Positions 7,261 through 14,229 of a stretch of 36,334 nt of DNA are shown here, one piece after another; position 1 is the stretch's first letter, and the number at the start of each line of letters is the position of its first letter. This DNA comes from Pseudomonas kitaguniensis (GTDB lineage Bacteria; Pseudomonadota; Gammaproteobacteria; Pseudomonadales; Pseudomonadaceae). The notes under the pieces were generated by a model. The model saw only the letters and a list, made by a program, of their open reading frames with translations. It made no database searches and was not told the DNA's origin. Location of the stretch: positions 1-36,334 of the forward strand of contig NZ_VUAZ01000137.1 in the NCBI RefSeq assembly GCF_009296165.1, written 5' to 3'. A program made the position numbers and the translations under genes.

Positions 7261-8193
7261 TCAGCGATCCCAATACGGCACCGTCCCAAAACACGCCACA
7301 AAATAATCAATCACCGTGCGCACCTTCAGCGACAAACGTCGGCTGCCGGGCCACAGCGCGGCTATTTGCTGGGGTTCGAGCGTGGTCGCCACTTCATACT
7401 CGGTGAGCACTGCCTGCAACGTACCTGCACGCAGGCCTTCACCAATCAGCCATGAAGGAAACACCACCAACCCCAAGCCTTGCTCTGCCGCGTGGGTCAA
7501 GGTGTCGGCGTGGTTGCCGGTGATCGGGCCTTTGACGCTGTAGGGCGTCCAGTCGCCCTGATCGCGGCGAAAGAACCAGCGTTGCTGGCCGGTAATGCCT
7601 TTGTAGGCCAGGCACTGGTGGTTGATCAGTTCACCTGGGTGTTGCGGCGTGCCATGGCGTGCCAGGTAAGCGGGGCTGGCGGCAATGCGAAAGCGCTGGG
7701 GCGCAAAGATACGTGCCTGCATGCCGGAGTCGTTAAGCACGCCAATGCGAAACAGCAGGTCGGTGCCATCTTGCAGCGGGTCGACGTAGGTATCGGTTTG
7801 TTGAATGTCCAGTTGCAGCTTCGGGTAGCGCCGACACAGCTCGCCCAGCCATGGCGAAAGGTGACGCTGACCGAACACCATTGGCGCATTGATGCGTACC
7901 AGGCCGCTGGGCTCGCTTTCTTGTTCCTGCAGGGCTTGGCCGGCGGTTTCCAGTTGTTCCAGCATCAACCGCGCGTGATGGCCGAGCAGGCGCCCGGCCT
8001 CGGTCGGGCTGACCGCACGGGTGTGCCGGTACAGCAACTGTTGGCCGAGCGCCTGTTCCATCAACTGTATTTGTCGGGAAATGGAGGAGGGCGCCAAGCC
8101 TTCACGGCGCGCCACTTCGGAGAAGCTGCCGTGGTCGAGCACGGCGACAAACAGGCGCATCGCCTTGAAACTCAACTCATTCAAGCCCTGCAT
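7261..8193 (-). CDS. LysR-family transcriptional regulator
   Basis: A 310-residue regulator. Two adjacent ATGs (8196 and 8193) follow a GGAGG; spacing favours 8193. The N-terminal winged HTH spans residues about 8-66 with 'GSFSEVARREGLAPSSISRQ' as its helix-turn-helix, followed by the linker helix and a periplasmic-binding-protein-like effector domain ('LVRINAPMVFGQRHLSPWL' onward, about 90-295). The 'GRLRxxAP..FG...L.P.L..F' layout is that of the CrgA/AaeR-like group of LysR regulators. It is divergent from the two DUF606 transporters with a 117-base gap, so it probably controls them, as LysR regulators often do for a divergent neighbour. The effector is unknown. Confidence 0.88.
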   Translation of the reverse strand: MQGLNELSFKAMRLFVAVLDHGSFSEVARREGLAPSSISRQIQLMEQALGQQLLYRHTRAVSPTEAGRLLGHHARLMLEQLETAGQALQEQESEPSGLVRINAPMVFGQRHLSPWLGELCRRYPKLQLDIQQTDTYVDPLQDGTDLLFRIGVLNDSGMQARIFAPQRFRIAASPAYLARHGTPQHPGELINHQCLAYKGITGQQRWFFRRDQGDWTPYSVKGPITGNHADTLTHAAEQGLGLVVFPSWLIGEGLRAGTLQAVLTEYEVATTLEPQQIAALWPGSRRLSLKVRTVIDYFVACFGTVPYWDR

Positions 8194-8310
8194 CATGCCT
8201 CCAGGCTGTGCGTATCGCGCAAAGGTGTTATCCATATGCTCCCATTTATCGCACAGGACGGCCACCGGATAATGCGCGCCATGTTTTCTTTCTTGAAACG
8301 CAGGTGATGT

Positions 8311-8799
8311 ATGCAGGCAAGTTCTATTGAGGGTGTGGCGCAGGCTACGTCGAAAAAAAATGCACTGCGGTTGCTGTTGCTGCCATTGGTGATTCTGGCG
8401 GGCATGGGCTTGTCGGTGGAGGCGGGTTTGCTCGGGCCACTGGGCGTGCAGGTCGGGCATTTGTGGGCGACCTTGAGCATCTTTGGTGTGGGCACGGCGA
8501 TCCTGTTTTTGTTGATGCTGTTCAGCGGCCCGCAGCAAGGCCCCGCGTTGACTGAGCTGCCACGCTGGCAGTTGATCGGCGGGTTTCTGGGGCCGATGTA
8601 TGTGGTGGTGCTGACCCTGGCCACGCCGCATATCGGTATCGCCATGACCATGATCGCGATTTTGTCGGGCCAGGTCGGCAAAAGTGTGCTGATCGACCAT
8701 TTCGGTTGGTTCGGCACTTCGCGCAAGCGGGTCAATGGCGAGCGCTGGATTGCCTTGGCATTAATTGTGGCGGCACTTGTTTTGATTGCACGAGGGTAA
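8311..8799 (+). CDS. YdcZ/DUF606 family small multidrug/metabolite transporter, subunit 1
   Basis: A 162-residue membrane protein starting at 8311 with AGGTGA upstream. After a short cytoplasmic N-terminus it has five predicted helices: 'LLLLPLVILAGMGLSVEAGL', a second with 'GHLWATLSIFGVGTAILF', then 'WQLIGGFLGPMYVVVLTLA', 'GIAMTMIAILSGQVGKSVLI' and 'WIALALIVAALVLIAR'. The motif 'GQVGKSVLIDHFGWFG' is the DUF606 (YdcZ, half-size DMT) signature. Such proteins act as dimers in the inner membrane. It lies 4 bases ahead of a paralogue, so the pair probably forms a heterodimer. Substrate is unknown. Confidence 0.87.
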   Translation: MQASSIEGVAQATSKKNALRLLLLPLVILAGMGLSVEAGLLGPLGVQVGHLWATLSIFGVGTAILFLLMLFSGPQQGPALTELPRWQLIGGFLGPMYVVVLTLATPHIGIAMTMIAILSGQVGKSVLIDHFGWFGTSRKRVNGERWIALALIVAALVLIARG

Positions 8800-8803
8800 G
8801 GCG

Positions 8804-9259
8804 ATGAATCTGATTTTGTTATTGGTACTGGTGATCGCCGCAGGTGCGGTGTTGAGTATGCAGGCGGCTATCAACGGGCGCTTGGGCCAGTCGGTGGGTG
8901 TGTTGCGAAGCAGCTTGTTGACCTTTGCGGTGGGCGCGATCACCACAGCACTGTTGATTTTCTTCTTTGAGCCCGCTCAGGCTATCAGCCTGCTCGATGT
9001 GCCGAAATGGCAACTGACCGGTGCGTTGTTCGGCGTGGTGTACATGATGGTGATGGTTGGCGCGGTGCCCATCGTCGGCACGGCTGTTGCGACGGTGGCG
9101 GTGATCGTCGGGCAACTGGGCATGGGCATGCTGATCGATAACTTCGGTTGGCTGGGCAACCCGGCGATAGAGCTGTCGGGCAGTCGCATCGTGGCGATGC
9201 TGTGCCTGGCGCTGGCGCTGGTGTTTATGTACCGCAGCAATACGCGTCAGGCCGATTAA
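8804..9259 (+). CDS. YdcZ/DUF606 family small transporter, subunit 2
   Basis: A 151-residue paralogue of the preceding gene, starting at ATG 8804 four bases after its stop. Five hydrophobic helices are visible, with 'SMQAAINGRLGQSVG' in helix 1 (the NGRLGQ pattern of DUF606), 'WQLTGALFGVVYMMVMVGA', and 'GQLGMGMLIDNFGWLG', which parallels GQVGKSVLIDHFGWFG in the partner. Helix 1 of the partner lacks the NGRLG motif, suggesting that the two subunits have specialised. The upstream TTG that extends the frame is within the partner's end and is not needed. Confidence 0.87.
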   Translation: MNLILLLVLVIAAGAVLSMQAAINGRLGQSVGVLRSSLLTFAVGAITTALLIFFFEPAQAISLLDVPKWQLTGALFGVVYMMVMVGAVPIVGTAVATVAVIVGQLGMGMLIDNFGWLGNPAIELSGSRIVAMLCLALALVFMYRSNTRQAD

Positions 9260-9299
9260 CCGGAATGAACCTTGGCGCCTTGCCCATAGTCATTGCTTT

Positions 9300-9321
9300 A
9301 GGTGCAGCGCTCGCCGCACCT
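9300..9321 (+). promoter_or_regulatory. Inverted repeat in the metallothionein leader
   Basis: AGGTGC at 9300-9305 and GCACCT at 9316-9321 are inverted arms around 10 bases, ending 26 bases before the metallothionein start. It could be an operator for a metal sensor or an mRNA hairpin; no T-tract follows, so it is not a terminator. Confidence 0.35.
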
Positions 9322-9347
9322 GGACGACCATCAAAAGGAGTCTGATC

Positions 9348-9518
9348 ATGCCAGATACAACCTGTGCCTGCCCCCACTGCAAATGCGTGCTGGGCGTTGA
9401 CGCGGTAATCAAAGACGGTAAAGGCTATTGCTGCCAGGGCTGCGCCGAGCATCATGCGCACGGTGAGCCGTGTGCGGCTGCGACGGGCTGTGAGTGCGCC
9501 AAGTCGGCCCACGGTTAA
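9348..9518 (+). CDS. bmtA: Bacterial metallothionein (BmtA/SmtA type)
   Basis: A 56-residue cytoplasmic metal-binding protein starting at 9348, with AAAGGAG seven bases upstream. It has ten Cys (6, 8, 11, 13, 28, 29, 32, 42, 48, 50) and five His, arranged as C-x-C-P-x-C-x-C near the N-terminus, 'GYCCQGCAEHH' in the zinc-finger-like middle and G-C-E-C near the end. This is the pattern of Pseudomonas BmtA and cyanobacterial SmtA, which bind about four Zn2+/Cd2+ in a Cys/His cluster. The C-terminal tail after Cys50 is short (AKSAHG) compared with some homologues. It follows the transporter pair by 88 bases, and an independent promoter is plausible. A hairpin terminator follows within 10 bases. 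Confidence 0.93.
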   Translation: MPDTTCACPHCKCVLGVDAVIKDGKGYCCQGCAEHHAHGEPCAAATGCECAKSAHG

Positions 9519-9527
9519 AGGTGTGGA

Positions 9528-9562
9528 TGTGGGAGCCGGTCTCGCTGGCCTCCCACACTTTT
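9528..9562 (+). terminator. Hairpin terminator between metallothionein and nucleoside gene
   Basis: TGTGGGAGCC at 9528-9537 pairs with GGCCTCCCACA at 9547-9557 (one bulge), followed by CTTTT. It separates the convergent bmtA (+) and the NUP gene (-). The arms resemble the outer part of the REP family, so it may be a repeat recruited as a terminator. Confidence 0.65.
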
Positions 9563-9570
9563 GCGTTTTA

Positions 9571-10596
9571 TCAGTCTTGCGGAACGCCTCTCTCCCAGGC
9601 GGACCAGTTCTTCAGGATCGCCTGCACCAGTGGGTTGCCTGTGCGATAGAGGTTTTCCAGCGCCGGTACAAACCCGCCTTGGTCGGCGTACTTCAGCAAG
9701 TTGTCGACTTCGCTGTAGCCGGGGTACGGGCGGTCGAAATCAGAGCCGGCGCGCACCACGGCCAGGCGCTGGATGTCCACCAGGCCTTCGCGGCTGGCGC
9801 GCAGCAAGGCTTCATAGGTGGAGTTGTCTTCTTGCTGCGTCGTGCAGTACTCGCCTTTGTTGTCGGTGAGTAATTGGGTCCAGACTTCGGCGCGCTCGCT
9901 CAGGCGTGTGCCGGAGAACCAGGTATTGCCGGCCAAGGTGTCGCAACGGGTGACTTGCGGCGGTTGATTCGCCGGTGCCGCCGGGTAGTGTTTGCGCCAG
10001 GCGCTGGATTCCTTGCTTTCCGTCAGCTCAACCTTTTGCGACAAGGCAAACGCCTTGGCTTGCAGCATGGGGTTTAGCTCAAACACTTCGGTCTTATAGT
10101 CCAACGGTGGTTTTTCGTTGGGGCCTTTGGTGTTGATGCCGATGTAACCAGTCGGCCAATCTTTGGGCACATCCCGCGAATCAAGCTCCCATTGGGTGCC
10201 GAATTCCACCAGGTAATGCGCCCAGGCGGCGGTGCCGATGGTGCCGTGCTTGGGGTTGATGCCGGCGATGCCGGCGATCAGAAAGTAGCTCTGGCGCAGG
10301 TCGAATTTGGGCGACAGCGCCAAGGCCAGCGTCGAGGCGGCGGCGTTGGTCTGGCCCATGCCGGTGACGAGCAGGCAAACGTCTTGGGTGTTGCAGCGGA
10401 TGGCCGGGTAATCAGCCGAGAGGCCGGGTACGCGCACTTCTTGCTTGAGTTCCAGGCGGTCAATCCAGGTTTGCGCCTCGGGGGCAAACATGGTGATCAG
10501 CATCACTTTGGGCTTGATCGGCGCGGTGTCAGCCAACACCACGTGGGGCAGCAGGGCCAGGCCAACGGCCAGCGAGAGACGGGTAAACGCTTTCAT
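9571..10596 (-). CDS. Periplasmic purine nucleoside-binding protein, NUP family
   Basis: A 341-residue exported protein with a 22-residue signal peptide (MKAFTRL..., cleavage after VVLA). The mature part has the NUP/PF06516 features related to nucleoside phosphorylase folds: 'KVMLITMFAPEAQTW', 'LLVTGMGQTNAAAS' (the GxGxxNAA nucleoside-binding loop), 'SYFLIAGIAGINPKHGTIG', and 'WFSGTRLSERAEVW'. 'EDNSTYEALLRAS' and 'VVRAGSDFDRPYPG' are also family landmarks. Fungal NUP proteins are called nucleoside permeases, but this bacterial one is soluble and periplasmic, so it probably binds or processes nucleosides that arrive through the Tsx-like porin encoded 14 bases upstream in the same operon. Confidence 0.85.
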   Translation of the reverse strand: MKAFTRLSLAVGLALLPHVVLADTAPIKPKVMLITMFAPEAQTWIDRLELKQEVRVPGLSADYPAIRCNTQDVCLLVTGMGQTNAAASTLALALSPKFDLRQSYFLIAGIAGINPKHGTIGTAAWAHYLVEFGTQWELDSRDVPKDWPTGYIGINTKGPNEKPPLDYKTEVFELNPMLQAKAFALSQKVELTESKESSAWRKHYPAAPANQPPQVTRCDTLAGNTWFSGTRLSERAEVWTQLLTDNKGEYCTTQQEDNSTYEALLRASREGLVDIQRLAVVRAGSDFDRPYPGYSEVDNLLKYADQGGFVPALENLYRTGNPLVQAILKNWSAWERGVPQD

Positions 10597-10610
10597 CTAA
10601 TACTCCTTGA

Positions 10611-11582
10611 TCAGAATTGGTAGCCGACGCCGGCGTAGTAGCCCCAGCCATCGGAGCGGGCGCGGAAGTTACCCTCGCCGAAATTCAACTCACTGCCATC
10701 ATCCCAGTTGCCGCCGTTGTGAAAGTAACGGCCCACCAGGGTAAAACGCAGGTGCGTGAACGAGTACAACAGCACGTTGGTGGCCACCAGCGAGTTGGCG
10801 GTGCGCGCAACATTGTCTTTGTGCAGGTCCGAGCCAAAATCGTAGTTGGTGAAGCCGATATAGGTCAGCGACGCGCCGTTGTCGAAGCTGCTGATGGGCA
10901 CGATGTACTTCATTTGCGCGCGGTAGCCATCCCACGAGTATTCATTGCTCGCGCCATAGTTTTCCCACTGGTAGCGCCCGTAAAAGTTGGCCGACAGGTT
11001 AACGCGCGAGTGGGTGTCAATATCGGTGCCGAGGCCGCTGTACAGGGTGTTGGCACGGTTGGACGTATTACTGCCGTGGTCGTAGATCCAGTCAAACGCT
11101 ACGTACCATTCCTTGAACGGGCCGATCGCCAGGCTGCGTCCTGCGAGGTAGTCGATGGAGATGCGCGGCTCGTGTTCCATAAACAGCGGCGAGCCATGGT
11201 CCCACGCGCCTTTGTCATTACTGTTACCGATGCCGAGAATCTTCGGCACGTCTACATAGCCGTACAACTCGAACGGCCCTTTGCGGCCGAAGTACTCGTA
11301 TTCCAGGTACACGTCATCGGACGGCTTGGGGCTGAAGCTGATGTCTTTGCTGCCGATCAGCGTCAGGTCCTGGTTGAACCAGTCTGACAGGTACGCGCCT
11401 TTTTTCGCCGGGCTGGCTTCGGCAGGCTTGGTTTCAGGGCTAAGGGTTTCGCCCTGTGCTGAGTCATTGACGGGTGCCTCCTGCGCCAAAATGGGTGCGC
11501 TGAGTACTCCCGTAACGGCAGCCAGCAGCAGGGAAACGCCAAAGGAAGTAGCCGACGCAGGGCTCCTGGAGGTGGGGTGCAT
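10611..11582 (-). CDS. Nucleoside-specific outer-membrane channel, Tsx/OmpK family
   Basis: A 323-residue outer-membrane beta-barrel protein starting at 11582 with AGGGA upstream. Signal peptide to about residue 33 (LSAPILA), then a Pro/Glu/Ala linker and a barrel from about residue 65: 'GAYLSDWFNQDLTLIGS', 'DDVYLEYEYFGRKGPFELYG', 'GSPLFMEHEPRISIDYL', 'WYVAFDWIYDH' and others alternate aromatic and polar residues. The last residues 'YYAGVGYQF' end in Phe, the BAM recognition signal. The motif EYFGRKGPFELYGYVDVP is diagnostic of Tsx. The linker at residues 34-62 is longer than in E. coli Tsx. It is the first gene of the two-gene nucleoside operon, with a palindromic operator 75 bases upstream. 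Confidence 0.9.
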   Translation of the reverse strand: MHPTSRSPASATSFGVSLLLAAVTGVLSAPILAQEAPVNDSAQGETLSPETKPAEASPAKKGAYLSDWFNQDLTLIGSKDISFSPKPSDDVYLEYEYFGRKGPFELYGYVDVPKILGIGNSNDKGAWDHGSPLFMEHEPRISIDYLAGRSLAIGPFKEWYVAFDWIYDHGSNTSNRANTLYSGLGTDIDTHSRVNLSANFYGRYQWENYGASNEYSWDGYRAQMKYIVPISSFDNGASLTYIGFTNYDFGSDLHKDNVARTANSLVATNVLLYSFTHLRFTLVGRYFHNGGNWDDGSELNFGEGNFRARSDGWGYYAGVGYQF

Positions 11583-11656
11583 TAAAAATCCCTATTCGTA
11601 CGCGGTTTGAACCCGATTACTCGGGCAAAGAAGAACTCGGCTGCCAAGTTCGTTCC

Positions 11657-11668
11657 GCAAACGTTTGC
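11657..11668 (-). promoter_or_regulatory. PurR/LacI-type operator upstream of tsx-NUP operon
   Basis: A perfect 12-base palindrome, GCAAACGTTTGC, centred on CG, 75 bases before the tsx-like start. It is identical to the core of the E. coli PurR operator and fits the LacI-family half-site rule. No LacI-type gene is within the window, so the regulator would be encoded elsewhere. Confidence 0.6.
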
Positions 11669-11737
11669 ACAGGCTGTACCAACTTTGCTCAATCGCTTGA
11701 ATGAAATGAAAAAAAGGTGAATTAGTCGACCTTTTGA

Positions 11738-12676
11738 TCAGAAATGACTGGGTGTCAATTTATCGAGGCGGTTGAACAACTGCATCGCGGTTTCGCGGCG
11801 ATACTCACTCGGCGTCTGGTTCGTTTCGATGCGAAAGTGCCGGTTGAAGTTGGACAGGTTGGCGTAGCCCACTTCAAAGCAAATGTCGGCTACCGACATC
11901 TCGCTTTGCAGCAACAGCCGGCACGCGCGCTGCACGCGGAACTTGCGCATCAGGTCGATAAAACCGTGGCCGGTGTTGCGCTTGAAGAAGCGTGAGAAGC
12001 CCGGTTCGCTCATCTCCAGTTGCTGCGCGATCACTGACAGGCGCACATCGCCGGTCAGCTCCGTCATCAGGTAATCGAACGCTTTGTTGATGCGCTCTGC
12101 GCTGCGCGCATCCAGCGTCGGGGCATAGCAGGGGCTGGCCAGCGCCTGAACCTGATGCGCGGGGGCGGTGTTCAAGCGGTCGAGCAATTGCAGGAACAGG
12201 ATCAGCCGTTGCAGGCCGTGGGCCTTGCCGATGTGTTCCATCAACCGCGCGGCCTGCAGCGCCGTGTCGCCGCTGAATTGCAAGCCGCGCCGGGCCTGTT
12301 CGAACAACGGCTGCAAGTCGCCGAGTTCCGGCAGGATTTTGCGCAAGGCGAGGAGGGCGGCGCCGTCGAATTGCAGCACCACATCGCGCCCGCTCAGGTG
12401 TTCGCCGGGAGCCAGCTCGCCGATCCAGTCATGCGGCAGGTCTGGGCCGATCAGCGCAACGTGCCCGGCACTGAACGCGCCAATATAGTCGCCCGCCACC
12501 AATTTGCCGCTGCCTTGGCGGATCAGGTGAATTTCGAATTCGGGGTGGTGGTTCCAGCGCGCCAGGTCGTAAGGGTAGTCGTGTTCGAACCAGCGGAAGC
12601 AGTGGTCCGGTTCGGGCAGGATGACTTCGAGTTCGGCAGGCCGGTGTTCGAACAGTTTGGCGCGACTGATGGGCAT
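11738..12676 (-). CDS. mtlR: AraC-family regulator, MtlR-like (polyol utilisation)
   Basis: A 312-residue regulator; the start at 12676 (MPISRAKLFEHR) has AGAGG seven bases upstream, and the longer reading is discarded. Residues about 15-110 form a cupin sensor ('WNHHPEFEIHLIRQGSGKLVAGDYIGAF'), residues 110-205 a helical linker, and residues about 210-305 the double AraC HTH: 'LSVIAQQLEMSEPGFSRFFK' and 'VADICFEVGYANLSNFNRHF' followed by 'TPSEYR'. This architecture and its position divergent from a polyol-binding protein gene match MtlR, the mannitol/arabitol/sorbitol-responsive activator of P. fluorescens. Identity as mtlR is inferred from context. Confidence 0.83.
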   Translation of the reverse strand: MPISRAKLFEHRPAELEVILPEPDHCFRWFEHDYPYDLARWNHHPEFEIHLIRQGSGKLVAGDYIGAFSAGHVALIGPDLPHDWIGELAPGEHLSGRDVVLQFDGAALLALRKILPELGDLQPLFEQARRGLQFSGDTALQAARLMEHIGKAHGLQRLILFLQLLDRLNTAPAHQVQALASPCYAPTLDARSAERINKAFDYLMTELTGDVRLSVIAQQLEMSEPGFSRFFKRNTGHGFIDLMRKFRVQRACRLLLQSEMSVADICFEVGYANLSNFNRHFRIETNQTPSEYRRETAMQLFNRLDKLTPSHF

Positions 12677-12752
12677 GCTGATGCCTCTTTTATTGTTGGA
12701 TGACGCCAAAATACGCGCCTTGCCACGCTGAGTGCTACCCCCCGATTCGACC

Positions 12753-12802
12753 GGCACTGATACTTTTTTGATCCGTGCGCCCCGGTTAAAAAAGTACCAG
12801 CC
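12753..12802. promoter_or_regulatory. Inverted repeat in the mtlR-mtlE divergent region
   Basis: CTGATACTTTTTTGATCC (12757-12774 region) and GGTTAAAAAAGTACCAG (12784-12800) are imperfect inverted copies of a TGrTACTTTTTTrAyCC element, about 10 bases apart. Within the 209-base intergenic region this is the natural candidate for AraC/MtlR binding sites and lies about 85 bases before the binding-protein start. Confidence 0.55.
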
Positions 12803-12885
12803 ATGCATTCGTCATTCGTTTGTGAGGGCATCGGCAAGCTGCTGTAATCGGCGCTCAACAACAAAAACAACAGGTGGAAACCGCC

Positions 12886-14211
12886 ATGCTCCTGACCTGC
12901 AAAGCCAAGTTCCCGCAAGCGCTGTTCCTGCTCTCTGGCCTGGCGCTGGGCATGCCCAGCTACGCTGCCGACACCGTGACCATCGCCACGGTCAACAACA
13001 GCGACATGATCCGTATGCAGCGCCTGTCCAACGTGTTCGAAGCGCAGCACCCGGGCATCAAGCTCAACTGGGTGGTGCTCGAAGAAAACGTACTGCGCCA
13101 GCGCCTCACCACCGACATTGCGACCGAGGGCGGGCAGTTCGATGTGCTGACCATCGGCACCTACGAAACCCCGCTGTGGGGTGCCAAACATTGGCTGGAG
13201 CCGCTGACGCAACTGCCGGCTGACTACGACGCCGATGATATTTTCCCTTCTGTGCGCCAGGGCCTGTCGGTCAACGGCACCCTGTACGCACTGCCGTTCT
13301 ATGGTGAAAGCACTGTCACCTACTACCGCACCGACCTGTTTAAACAAGCCGGCCTTAGCATGCCGGCGCACCCCACCTGGAGCCAACTCGGTGAATTCGC
13401 CGCCAAGCTCACCGCAAAGGACAAAGACCAATATGGCCTGTGCCTGCGTGGCAAAGCCGGTTGGGGCGAGAACATCGCGCTGCTCAGCACCATGGCCAAT
13501 GCCTTTGGCGCGCGGTGGTTCGACGAGCAGTGGAAGCCGCAATTGACCAGCCCCGAGTGGACGGCGGCCGCCAACTTCTACGTCAACACGCTGAAGCAAT
13601 ATGGCCCACCGGGCGCGTCCAGCAACGGCTTCAACGAAACCCTGGCGCTGTTCAACAGCGGCAAATGCGCGATCTGGGTCGATGCCAGCGTCGCCGGTTC
13701 TTTCACCACCGACAAAAGCCAGAGCAAAGTCGCAGACAGCGTAGAGTTCGCCGCGGCACCCACCGAAGTCACCGACAAAGGTTCTTCCTGGTTGTACGCC
13801 TGGTCCCTGGCGATCCCGGCCACCTCCAAGCATAAGGACGCCGCCAAGGCGTTCATCACGTGGGCAACGTCCAAGGACTACATTCAGTTGGTGACCGATA
13901 AAGAAGGCATCACCAACGTACCGCCAGGCACGCGCCAGTCGACCTACAGCGAAGCGTATTTGAAAGCCGCGCCGTTTGCTCAAGTGACGTTGCAGATGAT
14001 GAAGCACGCCGACCCCGCGCACCCATCGGCCCAGCCCGTGCCATATGTGGGCATCCAGTACGTGACGATCCCTGAGTTCCAGGCCATCGGTACTTCGGTT
14101 GGCAAGCTGTTCTCGGCGGCGCTTACCGGCGGCATGACGGTTGAACAGGCGTTGCTCGCCGCCCAGTCCACCACCGAGCGCGAGATGAAACGCGCCGGTT
14201 ACCCGAAGTGA
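12886..14211 (+). CDS. mtlE: Polyol (mannitol/sorbitol) ABC transporter substrate-binding protein
   Basis: A 441-residue periplasmic protein; the start at 12886 has AGGTGG eight bases before it. Signal peptide of 27 residues (ends MPSYA). The mature part is a family-1 extracellular solute-binding protein: 'VTIATVNNSDMIRMQRLSNVFE', 'FDVLTIGTYETPLWGAKHWL', 'YALPFYGESTVTYYRTDLFKQ', 'WGENIALLSTMANAFGARWF', 'CAIWVDASVAGSF' and 'SSWLYAWSLAIPATSKHKDA'. These segments are those of MtlE/SmoE proteins that deliver mannitol, sorbitol or arabitol to MtlFGK. Oddly, the genes for the two permeases and the ATPase do not follow; the next gene is an SDR dehydrogenase 18 bases on. Without a transporter in trans the protein would be an orphan. 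Confidence 0.88.
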   Translation: MLLTCKAKFPQALFLLSGLALGMPSYAADTVTIATVNNSDMIRMQRLSNVFEAQHPGIKLNWVVLEENVLRQRLTTDIATEGGQFDVLTIGTYETPLWGAKHWLEPLTQLPADYDADDIFPSVRQGLSVNGTLYALPFYGESTVTYYRTDLFKQAGLSMPAHPTWSQLGEFAAKLTAKDKDQYGLCLRGKAGWGENIALLSTMANAFGARWFDEQWKPQLTSPEWTAAANFYVNTLKQYGPPGASSNGFNETLALFNSGKCAIWVDASVAGSFTTDKSQSKVADSVEFAAAPTEVTDKGSSWLYAWSLAIPATSKHKDAAKAFITWATSKDYIQLVTDKEGITNVPPGTRQSTYSEAYLKAAPFAQVTLQMMKHADPAHPSAQPVPYVGIQYVTIPEFQAIGTSVGKLFSAALTGGMTVEQALLAAQSTTEREMKRAGYPK

Positions 14212-14229
14212 TTTTTACAGGACACCGCC

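Noticed and set aside
8194..8700. An N-terminal extension of the LysR gene upstream of 8193
   Set aside because: The added residues have no LysR similarity, run across the divergent promoter region and overlap the DUF606 gene.
12523..14022. A 499-codon open frame on the minus strand over mtlE
   Set aside because: Antisense to the clear binding-protein gene and overlapping the regulator; composition is that of a shadow frame.
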